Shown here one piece after another: positions 1-5,598 of a DNA stretch of 8,510 nucleotides. The position numbers and the translations under genes were made by a program. The DNA is from a bacterium CG2_30_54_10 (GTDB lineage: Bacteria > Muiribacteriota > Ozemobacteria > Ozemobacterales > Ozemobacteraceae), in contig MNYA01000142.1 of assembly GCA_001872985.1 (NCBI GenBank), forward strand, positions 1 to 8,510. Direction: 5' to 3'. Numbering within the stretch: the first letter of the stretch is position 1; every line of letters starts with the position of its first letter. Below the pieces are notes generated by a model. The model saw only the letters and a program-made list of their open reading frames with translations. It did not search any database and was not told the origin of the DNA.

Positions 1-213
1 CAAGATGCCGCGTCCACTATTTGAGGCCGAACCGAGAAATTTAGCGGACATTGTTAGTCGCACGGTGCTGTATCTTCTTCTTTGGGTGACAGAAAGTCAG
101 CGGCGCCACCAGGCGGTTCAATCACAGGTTGCAATTAGATTGGGAGTTGGGATACCCTGCTCCATGGTCACGGTCGCCGGTGAAAATAGCGGAGCCGCGG
201 CAGGGAGGAACCA
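1..213. other. Leader region upstream of tryptophanase, no supported gene
   Basis: I see no supported gene here. One open frame (5-217, 70 codons) overlaps the tryptophanase start in an ATGA arrangement, but its product resembles nothing I recognise, and only 4 nt of window precede its start, so a ribosome site cannot be judged. No TnaC-like leader peptide (a short ORF with the W-N/D-x-x-x-P arrangement of the E. coli attenuator) is visible. No good -35/-10 pair was found. The best, TTGCAA at 129-134 with GATACC at 151-156, matches too poorly to call. A small palindrome, TGAC-N5-GTCA, lies at 87-99 and may be chance. The real promoter may lie left of the window. Confidence 0.5.
203..209 (+). 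promoter_or_regulatory. Shine-Dalgarno site of tryptophanase gene
   Basis: GGGAGGA lies 4 nt before the ATG at 214. It is a strong purine-rich ribosome site and fixes the start, which also matches the usual N-terminus of the family (EPFKIK near residue 6). Confidence 0.8.
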
Positions 214-1590
214 ATGAAAAACCTGATCGAGCCCTTTAAGATCAAGATGGTCGAGTCGATCCGACAGACTACGGCGAAGCAGCGGTTGGCCATTCTCAAA
301 ACGGCCGAATACAATCTCTTCATGGTTCGGGCCGAGGATGTTCTGATCGATTATCTGACCGATAGCGGAACCGGCGCGATGAGCGATCGCCAATGGGGCG
401 CCATGATGATTGGGGATGAAGCGTATGCCGGCAGCCGGAGTTTTTTCCGGTTCGAGAAGGCTGTTCGCAATATCACCGGCTTCAAGCACATCATCCCAAC
501 CCACCAGGGTCGAGCGGCTGAACGGATCCTGTTTTCGATAATTGCCAAGTCCGGGTTGATTATCCCCAGCAATACCCACTTTGATACCACGCGGGCCAAC
601 ATCGAATACAACAAGGCAGAGGCGATCGATCTGGTCATTCCGGAAGGCAAGATCCCCGATCTTGTACACCCTTTCAAAGGCAGCATGGACCTGGGAAAAC
701 TTGACAACCTTCTGAAGAAGCATCATAAAAACATTCCGCTCGGAATGATGACAGTCACGAATAATTCCGGCGGCGGACAGCCTTTGTCGATGGAGAACAT
801 CAGGGCAACATCAAAATTGCTTCATAAGTATAAGGTTCCTTTTTTTCTTGATGCATGTCGCTTTGCCGAGAACTGCTGGTTCATCAAGACCCGTGAGAAG
901 GGCTATCAAAAGAAAGGCCTTCTCGACATCGCCCGGGAAATGTTCTCATACGCTGACGGATGCACCATGAGCGCGAAAAAAGACGGCATGGTTAACATGG
1001 GAGGCTTCCTCGCTCTCAATGATGATTCCCTCGCAATGCAGGCTCGAAACCTTTTGATTCTCACCGAAGGGTTTCCCAGCTATGGCGGGCTTGCCGGGCG
1101 CGATCTCGAAGCCATCGCGGTAGGCCTCGAAGAAGTGCTGCATGAGGACTATCTTCGCTACCGAATCCGGACCGCTGAGTACATGGGTGAGCAGCTGCTG
1201 GCGGCGGGCGTTTCGATCATCCGCCCCACCGGCGGCCATGCGGTCTATATCGATGCGAAAGCCTTCTACCCGCACATTCCCCCAAGCCAGTACCCCGGGC
1301 AAACACTGGTCTGTGAATTGTACAAGCAAGGCGGTATTCGTGGAGTCGAGATCGGTTCCGTTATGTTCGGAAAGAAAAACCCCAAGACCGGCGCCGATAT
1401 TCCCGCCGCCATGGAACTGGTCCGCCTTGCTTTTCCCCGCAGGGTCTATACCCAAAGCCATTTCGATTTCGCGATAGAGGTGATAATCAACACCTTCGCC
1501 GACCGGGAAAAGGCCAAGGGCATGAAGATAACCTGGGAACCGCCATTCCTGCGCCATTTCACCGCCCATTTCGCTCCTATTTCGCGCTGA
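214..1590 (+). CDS. tnaA: Tryptophanase (tryptophan indole-lyase), PLP-dependent
   Basis: A 458-aa beta-eliminating lyase of the tryptophanase / tyrosine phenol-lyase family. It should cleave L-tryptophan to indole, pyruvate and ammonia in the cytoplasm, normally as a PLP-bound, K+-activated tetramer. Visible family landmarks are LTDSGTGAMSD (48-58), GDEAYAGS with Y71 (67-74), PTHQGR (95-100), D213 and R216 in DACRFAEN, the SAKKD motif with PLP lysine K256, and carboxylate-binding R404. Two positions separate the subfamilies. Where tyrosine phenol-lyase has Arg381 (in VRSMERG), this protein has I380 (GIRGVEIGS), as tryptophanases do. The C-terminal LRHFTA carries H448, the equivalent of E. 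coli His463, where phenol-lyases have Phe. Tryptophanase is therefore preferred. Length is normal (E. coli about 471). No tna permease or leader peptide accompanies it in the window. The downstream gene appears to have its own promoter, so this gene is probably a separate transcription unit. Product assigned from recalled family sequences, not a search. Confidence 0.93.
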   Translation: MKNLIEPFKIKMVESIRQTTAKQRLAILKTAEYNLFMVRAEDVLIDYLTDSGTGAMSDRQWGAMMIGDEAYAGSRSFFRFEKAVRNITGFKHIIPTHQGRAAERILFSIIAKSGLIIPSNTHFDTTRANIEYNKAEAIDLVIPEGKIPDLVHPFKGSMDLGKLDNLLKKHHKNIPLGMMTVTNNSGGGQPLSMENIRATSKLLHKYKVPFFLDACRFAENCWFIKTREKGYQKKGLLDIAREMFSYADGCTMSAKKDGMVNMGGFLALNDDSLAMQARNLLILTEGFPSYGGLAGRDLEAIAVGLEEVLHEDYLRYRIRTAEYMGEQLLAAGVSIIRPTGGHAVYIDAKAFYPHIPPSQYPGQTLVCELYKQGGIRGVEIGSVMFGKKNPKTGADIPAAMELVRLAFPRRVYTQSHFDFAIEVIINTFADREKAKGMKITWEPPFLRHFTAHFAPISR

Positions 1591-1634
1591 TACCTGAAGT
1601 TGAAAAGCATCAAGGGGGGGTTTGACCTGATACC
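1587..1634. repeat. Pair of 8-bp direct repeats, CTGATACC
   Basis: CTGATACC occurs at 1587-1594 (overlapping the tryptophanase stop) and again at 1627-1634, exactly 40 bp apart, about four helical turns. The second copy directly abuts the inverted repeat at 1635-1656. This spacing could suit paired protein binding, but two 8-mers in a short interval may be chance. Confidence 0.3.
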
Positions 1635-1656
1635 GTCAACGGATCTCCCCGTTGAC
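1635..1656. promoter_or_regulatory. Perfect inverted repeat, possible operator
   Basis: GTCAACGG (1635-1642) and CCGTTGAC (1649-1656) form a perfect 8-bp inverted repeat around a 6-nt centre. The right arm covers most of the -35 box TTGACA (1652-1657), a position where a bound repressor would block polymerase. As RNA it would form an 8-bp hairpin, but the T-run (1666-1671) begins 9 nt beyond the stem, so it is not a normal intrinsic terminator. Operator function is inferred from position and symmetry. Confidence 0.5.
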
Positions 1657-1680
1657 ACGCGGGCGTTTTTTCAATAGCAT
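1652..1680 (+). promoter_or_regulatory. Sigma-70-type promoter for the isomerase-cyclase operon
   Basis: TTGACA (1652-1657, perfect -35) is followed by exactly 17 nt and TAGCAT (1675-1680, 4 of 6 matches to TATAAT). Transcription would begin near 1687, only a few bases before the ribosome site at 1691-1699. It lies in the only substantial gap before the three closely packed downstream genes, so it is the best candidate to drive all three. Confidence 0.6.
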
Positions 1681-1690
1681 CTTGCGAAAA

Positions 1691-1699
1691 GGGGAAGGA
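1691..1699 (+). promoter_or_regulatory. Shine-Dalgarno site that decides the isomerase start
   Basis: GGGGAAGGA ends 6 nt before an in-frame GTG at 1706. The frame is open further upstream (TTG at 1652), but that codon is the -35 box itself and would precede the predicted transcript start. The GTG at 1706 is therefore preferred; TTG at 1703 is a less well-spaced alternative. Confidence 0.6.
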
Positions 1700-1705
1700 T
1701 TTTTG

Positions 1706-2503
1706 GTGGATGGAAATCTTCCAAAGCGGCCGGTTTTCATTTCCGCGACCGCCCAAGACCTTGATTGGGTTTCCGAGCTGGTAGACAAGTACTCAGTCGG
1801 TGTCGAGATCACCGATTTCGCCCAATCAACCGAGACACCCGATTCCCGAGAGCGAACCTTCGAACTTTGGCACCTCTGGCGGGAAGCAGCCACCGAGAAG
1901 GTTCCAATGGCCTTGCATGCCCCGTTTCTCGATCTTGTCCCCGGAAGCCTCGAACCTGAGGTGGTCGAACTCTCCAGAAAACAACATAAAGATGCCCTCA
2001 ATCTCGCTGGAATCCTTGGCGTTCAGCGTGTTATCTTCCATAGCGGATACAACCCGTTGATTCTGGGCCCTCAGTATTTTGGGCCCTGGTTGACGAAAAC
2101 GGGACGGTATTTCACCCAGCTTATCAGCGAGCATCCGGGCTTCATATTTTTGATCGAGAACATGTGGGAGCCGAGCGTCGATCCGCTGATAGCGCTTGTC
2201 GACCGGATCAACTCCCCAAACCTCCGGGTCTGCTTCGATGCGGGCCATGCCTGCGTCTGGGGAAAAGAGCCGCCCGAAGAGTGGCTCCCAAAGATCGGCA
2301 TGCGCCTAGGGCACGTTCATCTCAACGACAACGATGGAACCTGGGACCAGGAGCGCCCTCTCGGGGCCGGTGTCATCCAGCACGAGAAAATTCTCGCTCT
2401 GATGAACATCATGGGTTTCTTCGGACCGATGACTATTGAAATGCGAGGGCAGGTGGCGATTCAAGCAAGCATCGACTACCTCTCGCGTCGCGGATTTTTT
2501 TGA
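1706..2503 (+). CDS. Sugar phosphate isomerase/epimerase-like TIM-barrel protein
   Basis: A 265-aa protein of the xylose isomerase-like / AP endonuclease family 2 TIM-barrel superfamily, which includes metal-dependent sugar and inositol isomerases, epimerases and endonuclease IV. Using GTG 1706 as residue 1, the expected barrel-end motifs appear in order: GVEIT (32-36), MALHAPF with H71, VIFHSG with H112, FLIEN with E151, CFDAGH with D178 and H181, GHVHLNDNDG with H203 and H205, and TIEMRG with E245. Glu, Asp, His and Glu of this series are the usual divalent-metal ligands, so the active centre looks intact. The HLND...DQ...PLG stretch (205-220) resembles isomerase/epimerase-type members more than DNA-repair endonuclease IV. 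The substrate cannot be told. It is the first gene after the promoter, and the cyclase gene begins 4 nt after its stop, so the two are probably translationally coupled. A functional link to the cyclases is suggested only by this arrangement. Confidence 0.82.
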   Translation: MDGNLPKRPVFISATAQDLDWVSELVDKYSVGVEITDFAQSTETPDSRERTFELWHLWREAATEKVPMALHAPFLDLVPGSLEPEVVELSRKQHKDALNLAGILGVQRVIFHSGYNPLILGPQYFGPWLTKTGRYFTQLISEHPGFIFLIENMWEPSVDPLIALVDRINSPNLRVCFDAGHACVWGKEPPEEWLPKIGMRLGHVHLNDNDGTWDQERPLGAGVIQHEKILALMNIMGFFGPMTIEMRGQVAIQASIDYLSRRGFF

Positions 2504-2506
2504 TCG

Positions 2507-5500
2507 GTGTGCCCCGGAATTCCAGCCCCGGGTAAACCCTCTCGGGTTCAGGTTTCACCGCGTCTTTCCCTTCCTCCCCGACCGCTCTCCATCTTCCTGC
2601 AGGCAATGGTTCTTGTCGTGCTAACGATTTCCCCGTTCCTGTTGTTCAGGCTTCAGGCCGAAAAACGGAGCGAATGGGATCAGGACCGTCTCCTCAAAAA
2701 CTGGCAGAGAAAGGCGCTCACGGTCAGTGATGATTTCAGGGCGGGTTATACCTTCGAAACCCAAATTGAAACTCTGATGGGCCGCGTTTTATGGCCCTTC
2801 CGGCGACTTCGGTTTTCCCCCGCCGGGACAGGCTCTCCAAGCCCGAGCTCTCTCGGCTCAGCATTTCTCAGCTCCGGGTCTCTTGGGCCGGATTCTCTTG
2901 GGCCGGATTCTCTCGGGCAAGCTCTTTCAAAAGCCTTTCTGGCGAGAATTCCAAAGCCGCACAGGCCGACTGGTACAAGACTTTTCGGATTTAAATGTAA
3001 CTTCGACGGTCAGATGACGATTTTGACGGCGGAAGGTCTGAGTTTCGCTGGCGGCAGGGTAATCGGAGAGCTGCTAAGGGGACTTTCGAGGCCGAATCTC
3101 CTGACCAGGGAAGACAGAACCAAACTTCATAACCGCTGCCTCAGACTGTTCGGGGAATTCGCGACATTCGATCTTCTCGCTTTTTCGGGAAGAAGCCGGC
3201 TTCTTCCGGTTCTGTTCGAAGGGGTACGTGCATTCATCTACTGGGATTCGGTTAAGCTGACCGACGGAACGGCTCTCGCGATACTCGCCATTTTTCCAAG
3301 ATCGGCCCAGGATTCCGCCAAACCCTTGGAATACGCTCTGTCGAAAGCTCGGGGGAAAGGCGGAAAGTTTTTTCCGCTTCTGGTTCCGATCGAGTCAGCG
3401 AGTGGGTCGCTGAAAATGCTGGTTCCAGCGGATTCCATTCCAGCTCGGGTAATTAAAAGGCTGCGGGCTTCATTGATAGATGTCCCGATTCGGGAGCGGC
3501 ATGATTTCAAGGCCGGGATGGCTTTTGAAGGCTTTTCCGGATATTGGATCCTGAGAGACGCCGTCGAAGGGAATCTGCCTTACGAGTTGTGGTTGTTATC
3601 TAAGAGGCCGGCCAAGTCATTATCACTCCCGATGTCGAACCCGGGCTTTCTGCTTTCCCTTCTGGCGGGTTCCATCTCGATCGCCTGGTTCTTCCGAACG
3701 GTGGTTCTCGGCTTGCCTTTGTCAGTGCCGATCAGAACCTGGTTTCTAGTTTTTTTCCTTCTCACTGGAGCAGCTCCGCTGGTTGTTTTCTACTTAATAA
3801 CCTCGTTCATGATCGACACCAGGAGCCAGCGCCGAATGGAGGACGCGGTTGTCTTGACCACCCGCACTCTGGAAGATGTGGACACCGGAATCAACTCGAT
3901 CCTTTCGAAGTTCGGCAAAACCTGCCGGGAGAAGCTCGATGAACCTGGTTTTCGGGAAGACCTTCGCCTGCACCTCAAAGATTCCGTGACACCGCGAATT
4001 CTTTCGGGTTTCCAGGGATGCTCGGATGCCGGATTTCCCATCCGGTTTGCATTGGTTTTCCGTTTCGGCCGCGATATTTCCTCGTTGATCGCACCGGGAC
4101 AACCTCCAAACATTCACCGCGGATTTCTTGATTTCTTCATGCCAATTATCGAGGGAATAGCAATCCGGGAAAGCCCGGAAAAAGAGAAGGCAGTTTTGGA
4201 AAGCCTGACCGGAAGCGAGAAATTCCTTCTCTCCGCGATAGGGTATACCATGAAAGCCAGCGTCTACAAGGATCTTTTCAACCTGCGAAATCGAGGTCAA
4301 ATTTTCACCGAGGGTCGGGAAACCACTTTTTGGTACCTCGATTTTCTTTCCGACAGAAACTCCCTCGAGATGGCGGTGATGTTCAGAGCAGAAGCCATTC
4401 CATCCTTCATCCAATATCTCAAGAATGCCTGCGGGCGGCTTTTCGCAATTCATCCCGATTGGCGTTTGCTGGCAGGTCGGATTTCTCCCGGCGGGCTCGA
4501 ACCGATCGCCCGCTGCGGAGAAGCCGCAAGCGAGACGGGCGAAACGAGCGAAACGATTGGAAAAATCGAAACGGGCGAAACGAGCAAATGGAAGAAACTC
4601 TGGGGAAGCATGCAAGGGGCGGAGAACGGATTCGAACCCAGACTGCAGATTTCTTCGCTGTCCGCGCGAATTGCGGTTCTGTGCAGGCACATTCCCGGGT
4701 TCGTTATTGGCGTGCAAATTCCATTCGATCGGATAAAAGCTGAGGCCGATCGCGACCAAAAACTTCTGGTGGTTATAATCGCGGGGATGTTCATCATCAT
4801 GTTCGCGCTGGGGGCTGGTGTAAGCCGGCATCTTCTCGAACCCCTCGAGCGAATCGAGGACAGCCTGGAGCGGGTAACTTTCGGGGATCTCGAAAACCAG
4901 GTAGGTCTGGAGCGGAATGACGAACTTGGCGAGCTGACCGCGTCCTTCGACTTAATGATAAAAGGCTTGCGTGAAAGAAGGATTCTCACCCGATTCGTTT
5001 CCGGCACATTCGATCTTTCAGAATCCCAAGAAGAAATTACTTTTGCGCCAACAGCGGTTGAAGCTGCGGTCCTGGTATCGGACATTCGCGGTTTCACAAC
5101 CATCAGTGAACAGAAGCCCCCCGAAGACGTCGTTCGAATGCTCAACAACCATCTCAAGGCAATGGCTGTGCGTGTTCAGGGCGCCGGTGGAAAGGTCGAC
5201 CGATTCATCGGAGATGCGGTCATCGCTGTGTTTTTGGGCAAGACTTTATCAGAGGCTGCCTCCAGGGCTTTGCGCGGCGCGATTGGGATGCGCCGGACGC
5301 ATCTGCGAATTCAAAAGGAACGCGCCGGACGCGGAGAATTCGTCTACGAAATGGGAGTGGGAATCGATCTTGGCCCGATCCTTTTGGGAACAATCGGCGC
5401 GGAGCGCAGGAGCGAACGCGCCATTATCGGCGCTCCGTTGAAGCTTGCCGAACAACTCGAAGCCCTTTCCAAAAAAGGAAAAACCACCCGGATCATTGCT

Positions 5501-5587
5501 TCCCAAGCGTTCGCAAAGGAATTCCCGGCCTCAAGGTTCAGACGCGTCGATGAAAACGAAGCATTCGAGTTGTCCACACTGGATTGA
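2507..5587 (+). CDS. Membrane class III cyclase subunit, C1-like (keeps metal site, lacks Asn/Arg)
   Basis: A 1026-aa membrane protein with a C-terminal class III adenylate/guanylate cyclase domain. Visible order: TM1 about 29-48, outer domain A about 50-375, TM2 about 380-400 and TM3 about 411-433 as a hairpin, outer domain B about 437-750, TM4 about 752-772, HAMP about 773-825 (P779, DELGEL at 805-810), cyclase domain about 848-1010. The two metal-binding aspartates are present: D859 in VSDIRGFT and D903 in FIGDAVIAVF. The residues that act from the opposite chain are not: R899 replaces the base-recognising Lys, A972 the Thr/Asp, K979 the transition-state Asn and Q983 the Arg. Alone it should be inactive or very weak; it matches the C1 role in animal adenylate cyclases and pairs with the next gene. 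I recognise no named family in the outer domains. Two repeat-derived hydrophilic inserts lie at about 124-137 and 675-693. The GTG start at 2507 lacks a Shine-Dalgarno site; ATG 2606 would truncate TM1, so coupling to the upstream stop is favoured. Confidence 0.88.
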   Translation: MCPGIPAPGKPSRVQVSPRLSLPPRPLSIFLQAMVLVVLTISPFLLFRLQAEKRSEWDQDRLLKNWQRKALTVSDDFRAGYTFETQIETLMGRVLWPFRRLRFSPAGTGSPSPSSLGSAFLSSGSLGPDSLGPDSLGQALSKAFLARIPKPHRPTGTRLFGFKCNFDGQMTILTAEGLSFAGGRVIGELLRGLSRPNLLTREDRTKLHNRCLRLFGEFATFDLLAFSGRSRLLPVLFEGVRAFIYWDSVKLTDGTALAILAIFPRSAQDSAKPLEYALSKARGKGGKFFPLLVPIESASGSLKMLVPADSIPARVIKRLRASLIDVPIRERHDFKAGMAFEGFSGYWILRDAVEGNLPYELWLLSKRPAKSLSLPMSNPGFLLSLLAGSISIAWFFRTVVLGLPLSVPIRTWFLVFFLLTGAAPLVVFYLITSFMIDTRSQRRMEDAVVLTTRTLEDVDTGINSILSKFGKTCREKLDEPGFREDLRLHLKDSVTPRILSGFQGCSDAGFPIRFALVFRFGRDISSLIAPGQPPNIHRGFLDFFMPIIEGIAIRESPEKEKAVLESLTGSEKFLLSAIGYTMKASVYKDLFNLRNRGQIFTEGRETTFWYLDFLSDRNSLEMAVMFRAEAIPSFIQYLKNACGRLFAIHPDWRLLAGRISPGGLEPIARCGEAASETGETSETIGKIETGETSKWKKLWGSMQGAENGFEPRLQISSLSARIAVLCRHIPGFVIGVQIPFDRIKAEADRDQKLLVVIIAGMFIIMFALGAGVSRHLLEPLERIEDSLERVTFGDLENQVGLERNDELGELTASFDLMIKGLRERRILTRFVSGTFDLSESQEEITFAPTAVEAAVLVSDIRGFTTISEQKPPEDVVRMLNNHLKAMAVRVQGAGGKVDRFIGDAVIAVFLGKTLSEAASRALRGAIGMRRTHLRIQKERAGRGEFVYEMGVGIDLGPILLGTIGAERRSERAIIGAPLKLAEQLEALSKKGKTTRIIASQAFAKEFPASRFRRVDENEAFELSTLD
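2879..2918. repeat. In-frame 15-bp tandem repeat in the first cyclase gene
   Basis: The 15-bp unit TCTCTTGGGCCGGAT occurs twice exactly (2879-2893, 2894-2908), followed by a degraded partial copy to about 2918. It encodes two copies of a five-residue S-L-G-P-D period at about residues 125-137, within a Ser/Gly/Pro-rich stretch (about 105-140) of outer domain A. The length is a multiple of three, so copy-number change would keep the frame. It probably arose by slippage in a tolerant surface loop. Confidence 0.8.
4531..4585. repeat. In-frame 19-bp repeat pair (36-bp period) in the first cyclase gene
   Basis: Nineteen bases at 4531-4549 recur at 4567-4585 with one mismatch, giving a 36-bp (12-codon) period, with GCGAAACGA-like sub-units between. 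They encode ETGETS at residues 676-681 and again at 688-693, in a Glu/Thr/Ser/Gly-rich stretch near the end of outer domain B. The frame is kept. It looks like a recent duplication in a flexible polar loop. Confidence 0.75.
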
Positions 5588-5589
5588 GG
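5586..5589 (+). promoter_or_regulatory. Shine-Dalgarno site of the second cyclase gene
   Basis: GAGG overlaps the stop codon of the preceding gene (TGA, 5585-5587) and ends 9 nt before the ATG at 5599. This supports the start and suggests coupled translation of the two cyclase genes. Confidence 0.65.
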
Positions 5590-5598
5590 TAAGACTGG

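Noticed and set aside
129..156. Promoter TTGCAA / GATACC upstream of tryptophanase
   Set aside because: Only 3 of 6 matches in the -10 and 16-nt spacing; no better than chance in this region.
5..217. Possible 70-codon gene overlapping the tryptophanase start (ATGA)
   Set aside because: No recognisable product, no visible ribosome site, and not like a TnaC leader. Could be chance, though the window edge prevents a firm decision.
118..726. Antisense open frame (202 codons) across the tryptophanase start
   Set aside because: It overlaps well-supported tryptophanase codons and shows no known motif; an effect of codon bias in a moderately GC-rich gene.
946..1569. Antisense open frame (207 codons) within tryptophanase
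   Set aside because: A shadow of the conserved C-terminal half of tryptophanase with no domain of its own.
1635..1671. Intrinsic terminator for tryptophanase (8-bp hairpin then T6)
   Set aside because: The T-run begins 9 nt after the stem rather than directly after it, and the sequence is better explained as an operator over a -35 box.
2507..2550. Hairpins AACCC-TCTC-GGGTT and CCCGG/CCGGG at the start of the first cyclase gene
   Set aside because: Short 5-bp stems inside coding sequence with no T-run; not convincing as a terminator or riboswitch.
3794..4831. Long antisense open frame (345 codons) inside the first cyclase gene
   Set aside because: It lies wholly opposite a gene with clear cyclase motifs. 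Its product is low-complexity with an FARFAR repeat that mirrors the sense-strand GAAACG repeat, with no recognisable domain.
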